DNA from: Rudaea cellulosilytica DSM 22992
GTDB lineage: Bacteria > Pseudomonadota > Gammaproteobacteria > Xanthomonadales > Rhodanobacteraceae
Assembly: GCF_000378125.1 (NCBI RefSeq)
Contig: NZ_KB899241.1
Span: forward strand, 221,092 to 285,091
Direction of reading: 5' to 3'
DNA: 64,000 nucleotides
The translations under genes and the position numbers were made by a program. Numbering within the stretch: position 1 is the first letter of the stretch; every line of letters starts with the position of its first letter. Below, piece by piece: positions 62,271 through 64,000 of this stretch. The notes beneath the pieces were generated by a model. The model did no database searches, was not told the origin of the DNA, and was given only the letters and a program-made list of their open reading frames with translations.

Positions 62271-62881
62271 AGGATGTCCTCCAGGCGTTCGGGCAATAGC
62301 GCCTTCAGGCGCCGGCGCGCGTGGAACATGCGCGTCTTCACGGTATCGACCGGGCAACCCATGATCTGCGCGATTTCGTGATAGCCGATCTCGTGGAAGT
62401 AGGTCAGTTCGATTACCGCGCGATGATTGGGCGAGAGTGCATCCACCGCCTCGGACAGCACGCGGCGCAGCTGCGCGCGCATCACCTCGTGCCTGGGTTC
62501 CGCATCGTCGGCCACGGCTTCGATGCCTTCGTCGGCGTCGACCGGAACGTCGATGTCGCGCAATGCCTTGAGCGACTTGCGCCAGGCGATCGCGAAGATC
62601 CAGGTCGAGACCTTGGACGAGCCGTCGTATTTGTGCGCGCCCGTGGAGACAACGAACATCGTGTCGTTGAGGATCTCCTCGACCAGCTCCGGCCGCCGCG
62701 TCGTGCGTTCGATGAAACGCGCCAGGCGCGGGAAATAGCCGCGGTACAGGTCCTCGAACGCACGCGTATCGCCGCGCGCAACGCGGGCGACCAACTCTGC
62801 ATCGCTCGAGCCGGCGTGCGCCCTCGACTGCACAATCGCGTTGGCGCCGGGCCTTGCAAACATGGATGCGTCTCTTGCCAT
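62267..62881 (-). CDS. ECF RNA polymerase sigma factor 2
   Basis: A 204-residue sigma factor. Sigma2 covers LVARVARGDTRAFEDLYRGYFPRLARFIERTTRRPELVEEILNDTMFVV; sigma4 has ALSPNHRAVIELTYFHEIGYHEIAQIMGCPVDTVKTRMFHARRRL. It heads a four-gene operon (sigma, anti-sigma, subtilase, TorF-like porin) in which every junction overlaps by four bases. It is divergent from the plastocyanin-like gene. Confidence 0.93.
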   Translation of the reverse strand: MARDASMFARPGANAIVQSRAHAGSSDAELVARVARGDTRAFEDLYRGYFPRLARFIERTTRRPELVEEILNDTMFVVSTGAHKYDGSSKVSTWIFAIAWRKSLKALRDIDVPVDADEGIEAVADDAEPRHEVMRAQLRRVLSEAVDALSPNHRAVIELTYFHEIGYHEIAQIMGCPVDTVKTRMFHARRRLKALLPERLEDIL

Positions 62882-63065
62882 TTCCGTCTATTCCCGGACC
62901 GGGCCGGGCGGTTCAATCTTGCGCTCCGCCGGCGTTTGCGCATCCACCGCCGCCATAGTGAACCTTTACGCCGGCGACGGGAATACACGCAGCACAACGG
63001 CGGATGCGGCTGGAAATCCGCGACCTTCGCCGATTGTCCTCTCGATGCGCCACCGGAGCCAGCCC

Positions 63066-64000
63066 ATGCCCAAGTACTTTTCCATCCTCTTCCTCCTGCT
63101 GTTCACCGCCGCGTCGGCAAATGCCGCGGACCACGGCGTCAGCGTAGGCGGCGGCGGCTTGTCGTTCTCGCCTTCCAACCTGACGATCAACAAGGGCGAC
63201 ACCGTCACCTTCCACAACGCCGGCGGCTTCCACAATGCCGTTTCCGACACGGGACTGTTCACCAGCGGCTCGGCCAGCGACAGCGGATGGAGCTACACCA
63301 CGCCTGCGTTCAACACCGCCGGCAGTTTTCGCTATTACTGCGAAATCCACGGCGCACCGGGCGGCGTCGGCATGGCGGGCATGATCACCGTGCAGGACAA
63401 CAGTCCGCCGCCTGCGCCTGATTTCAGCCTTGCCGCACAGGCGAGCAGCCTCAGCGTCGTCCAGGGAAGTAGCGCCAGCGATACGATCACGATCACCCCG
63501 GCGAACGGCTTCTCGGGCAATGTCACATTCAGTGCGAGCGGTCTGCCGGATGGTGTCAGCGCGAGCTTCGCAGCCAGCGGAACCGCGGCCAGTGTGCTGA
63601 CTCTGAATGCGAGCGCGACCGCGGCGACGGGAGCGGTTCCCATCACCGTCACCGGCACATCCGGCAGCCTGACTCATTCAGTGCCGCTGAATCTGACCGT
63701 GACGGCGGCTGCACCGACGTTTTCGATCGTGCCCGGCATCACCGGCTCCTGGTACCTGCCGGCGCAATCCGGCCACGGCTTCAACGTCGAGGTGATCGGA
63801 GGACCAGGCAATGCCAACGGCATGCTCGCGTTCTGGTACGTCTACGACAACGCCGGCAACAACCTCTGGCTGGTCGGCCAGGGCAGCTACGTCGGCGACA
63901 CCGCAACGCTCAACGTCCAATCGGGCAGCGGCGGCATGTTCCCACCAAACTTCGACAAGACCAGGATCGTGCGCACCAACTGGGGCACGCTGACCCTGAA
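63066..64000 (+). CDS. Secreted plastocyanin-like protein (5' part)
   Basis: The first 311 codons of an exported protein that runs off the window. Signal peptide YFSILFLLLFTAASANA. Residues about 20-115 are a type 1 copper domain: INKGDTVTFHN, the His in GFHNAV, then Cys and His in YYCEIHGAPGGVGMAG with the Met ligand. An Ig-like domain (SLSVVQGSSASDTITITPANGFSGNVTFSAS) and a further beta region (SWYLPAQSGHGFNVEVIGG) follow. It probably moves electrons or binds copper outside the inner membrane. GGAG precedes the ATG. The end is missing. Confidence 0.87.
   Translation, partial: MPKYFSILFLLLFTAASANAADHGVSVGGGGLSFSPSNLTINKGDTVTFHNAGGFHNAVSDTGLFTSGSASDSGWSYTTPAFNTAGSFRYYCEIHGAPGGVGMAGMITVQDNSPPPAPDFSLAAQASSLSVVQGSSASDTITITPANGFSGNVTFSASGLPDGVSASFAASGTAASVLTLNASATAATGAVPITVTGTSGSLTHSVPLNLTVTAAAPTFSIVPGITGSWYLPAQSGHGFNVEVIGGPGNANGMLAFWYVYDNAGNNLWLVGQGSYVGDTATLNVQSGSGGMFPPNFDKTRIVRTNWGTLTL

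Noticed and set aside
62321..63421. A 366-codon plus-strand frame overlapping ECF sigma 2 and the plastocyanin-like gene
   Set aside because: It spans two clear genes on opposite strands and has no domain; the ATG at 63066 in another frame gives a signal peptide and copper site.

Overview
The window is about 64 kb of high-GC, densely coding chromosome, probably from a gammaproteobacterium of the Xanthomonadales (Rhodanobacteraceae-like). This rests on gene content, not on a marker gene: an AmgK-MurU cell-wall recycling pair, metE under a cobalamin riboswitch, GTP-dependent PEP carboxykinase, a long FadE, paired TonB receptors and TPR-sulfotransferases. No rRNA, tRNA, CRISPR array, insertion sequence or prophage was found.

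Layout. 1-4868: end of nrdA, nrdB, then metE behind a promoter with MetJ-like boxes and a cobalamin riboswitch. 4889-9231 (minus): an AI-2E-type permease with an envelope-stress-type operon (DUF883, YqjE-like) and an outer-membrane protein. 9380-11103: amgK-murU. 11277-20284: a secreted CehA-like protein with Ig repeats, a WGR protein, hemE, a DUF900 hydrolase and a giant propeller hybrid histidine kinase. 20371-25818: two related membrane GTPases flanking a YceI-cytochrome b561-YceI unit, then a lipoprotein. 25831-31437: glutaredoxin-like protein, sdaA, a GH18 enzyme, an M23 peptidase and prfC. 31453-34815 (minus): a Sel1-type protein with a decayed paralogue, a CBS protein, a GT2 glycosyltransferase and mtgA.

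35061-50667 is the most distinctive part. Two paralogous TonB-dependent receptors share a promoter element. They are followed by an AT-rich island flanked by two copies of a terminator. The island encodes a membrane-anchored glutaredoxin and a tiny secreted six-cysteine peptide with a symmetric cysteine pattern. Next come a YkgJ-type cysteine-cluster protein and five genes for three TPR-sulfotransferases, one stand-alone sulfotransferase and one prolyl-hydroxylase-like oxygenase. A 145-bp palindrome covers the ribosome-binding site of one sulfotransferase gene. I suggest, as inference only, that this is a protein or peptide modification locus.

50688-64000: an ECF sigma/anti-sigma/DUF4097 operon with four tandem hairpins between sigma and anti-sigma; pckG; a TetR regulator divergent from an alpha/beta hydrolase; fadE and a thioesterase-like gene; and a second ECF operon of sigma, anti-sigma, subtilase and TorF-like porin in which every junction overlaps by four bases. 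The anti-sigma factor's outer domain resembles a subtilase propeptide. The window ends inside a secreted plastocyanin-like gene.
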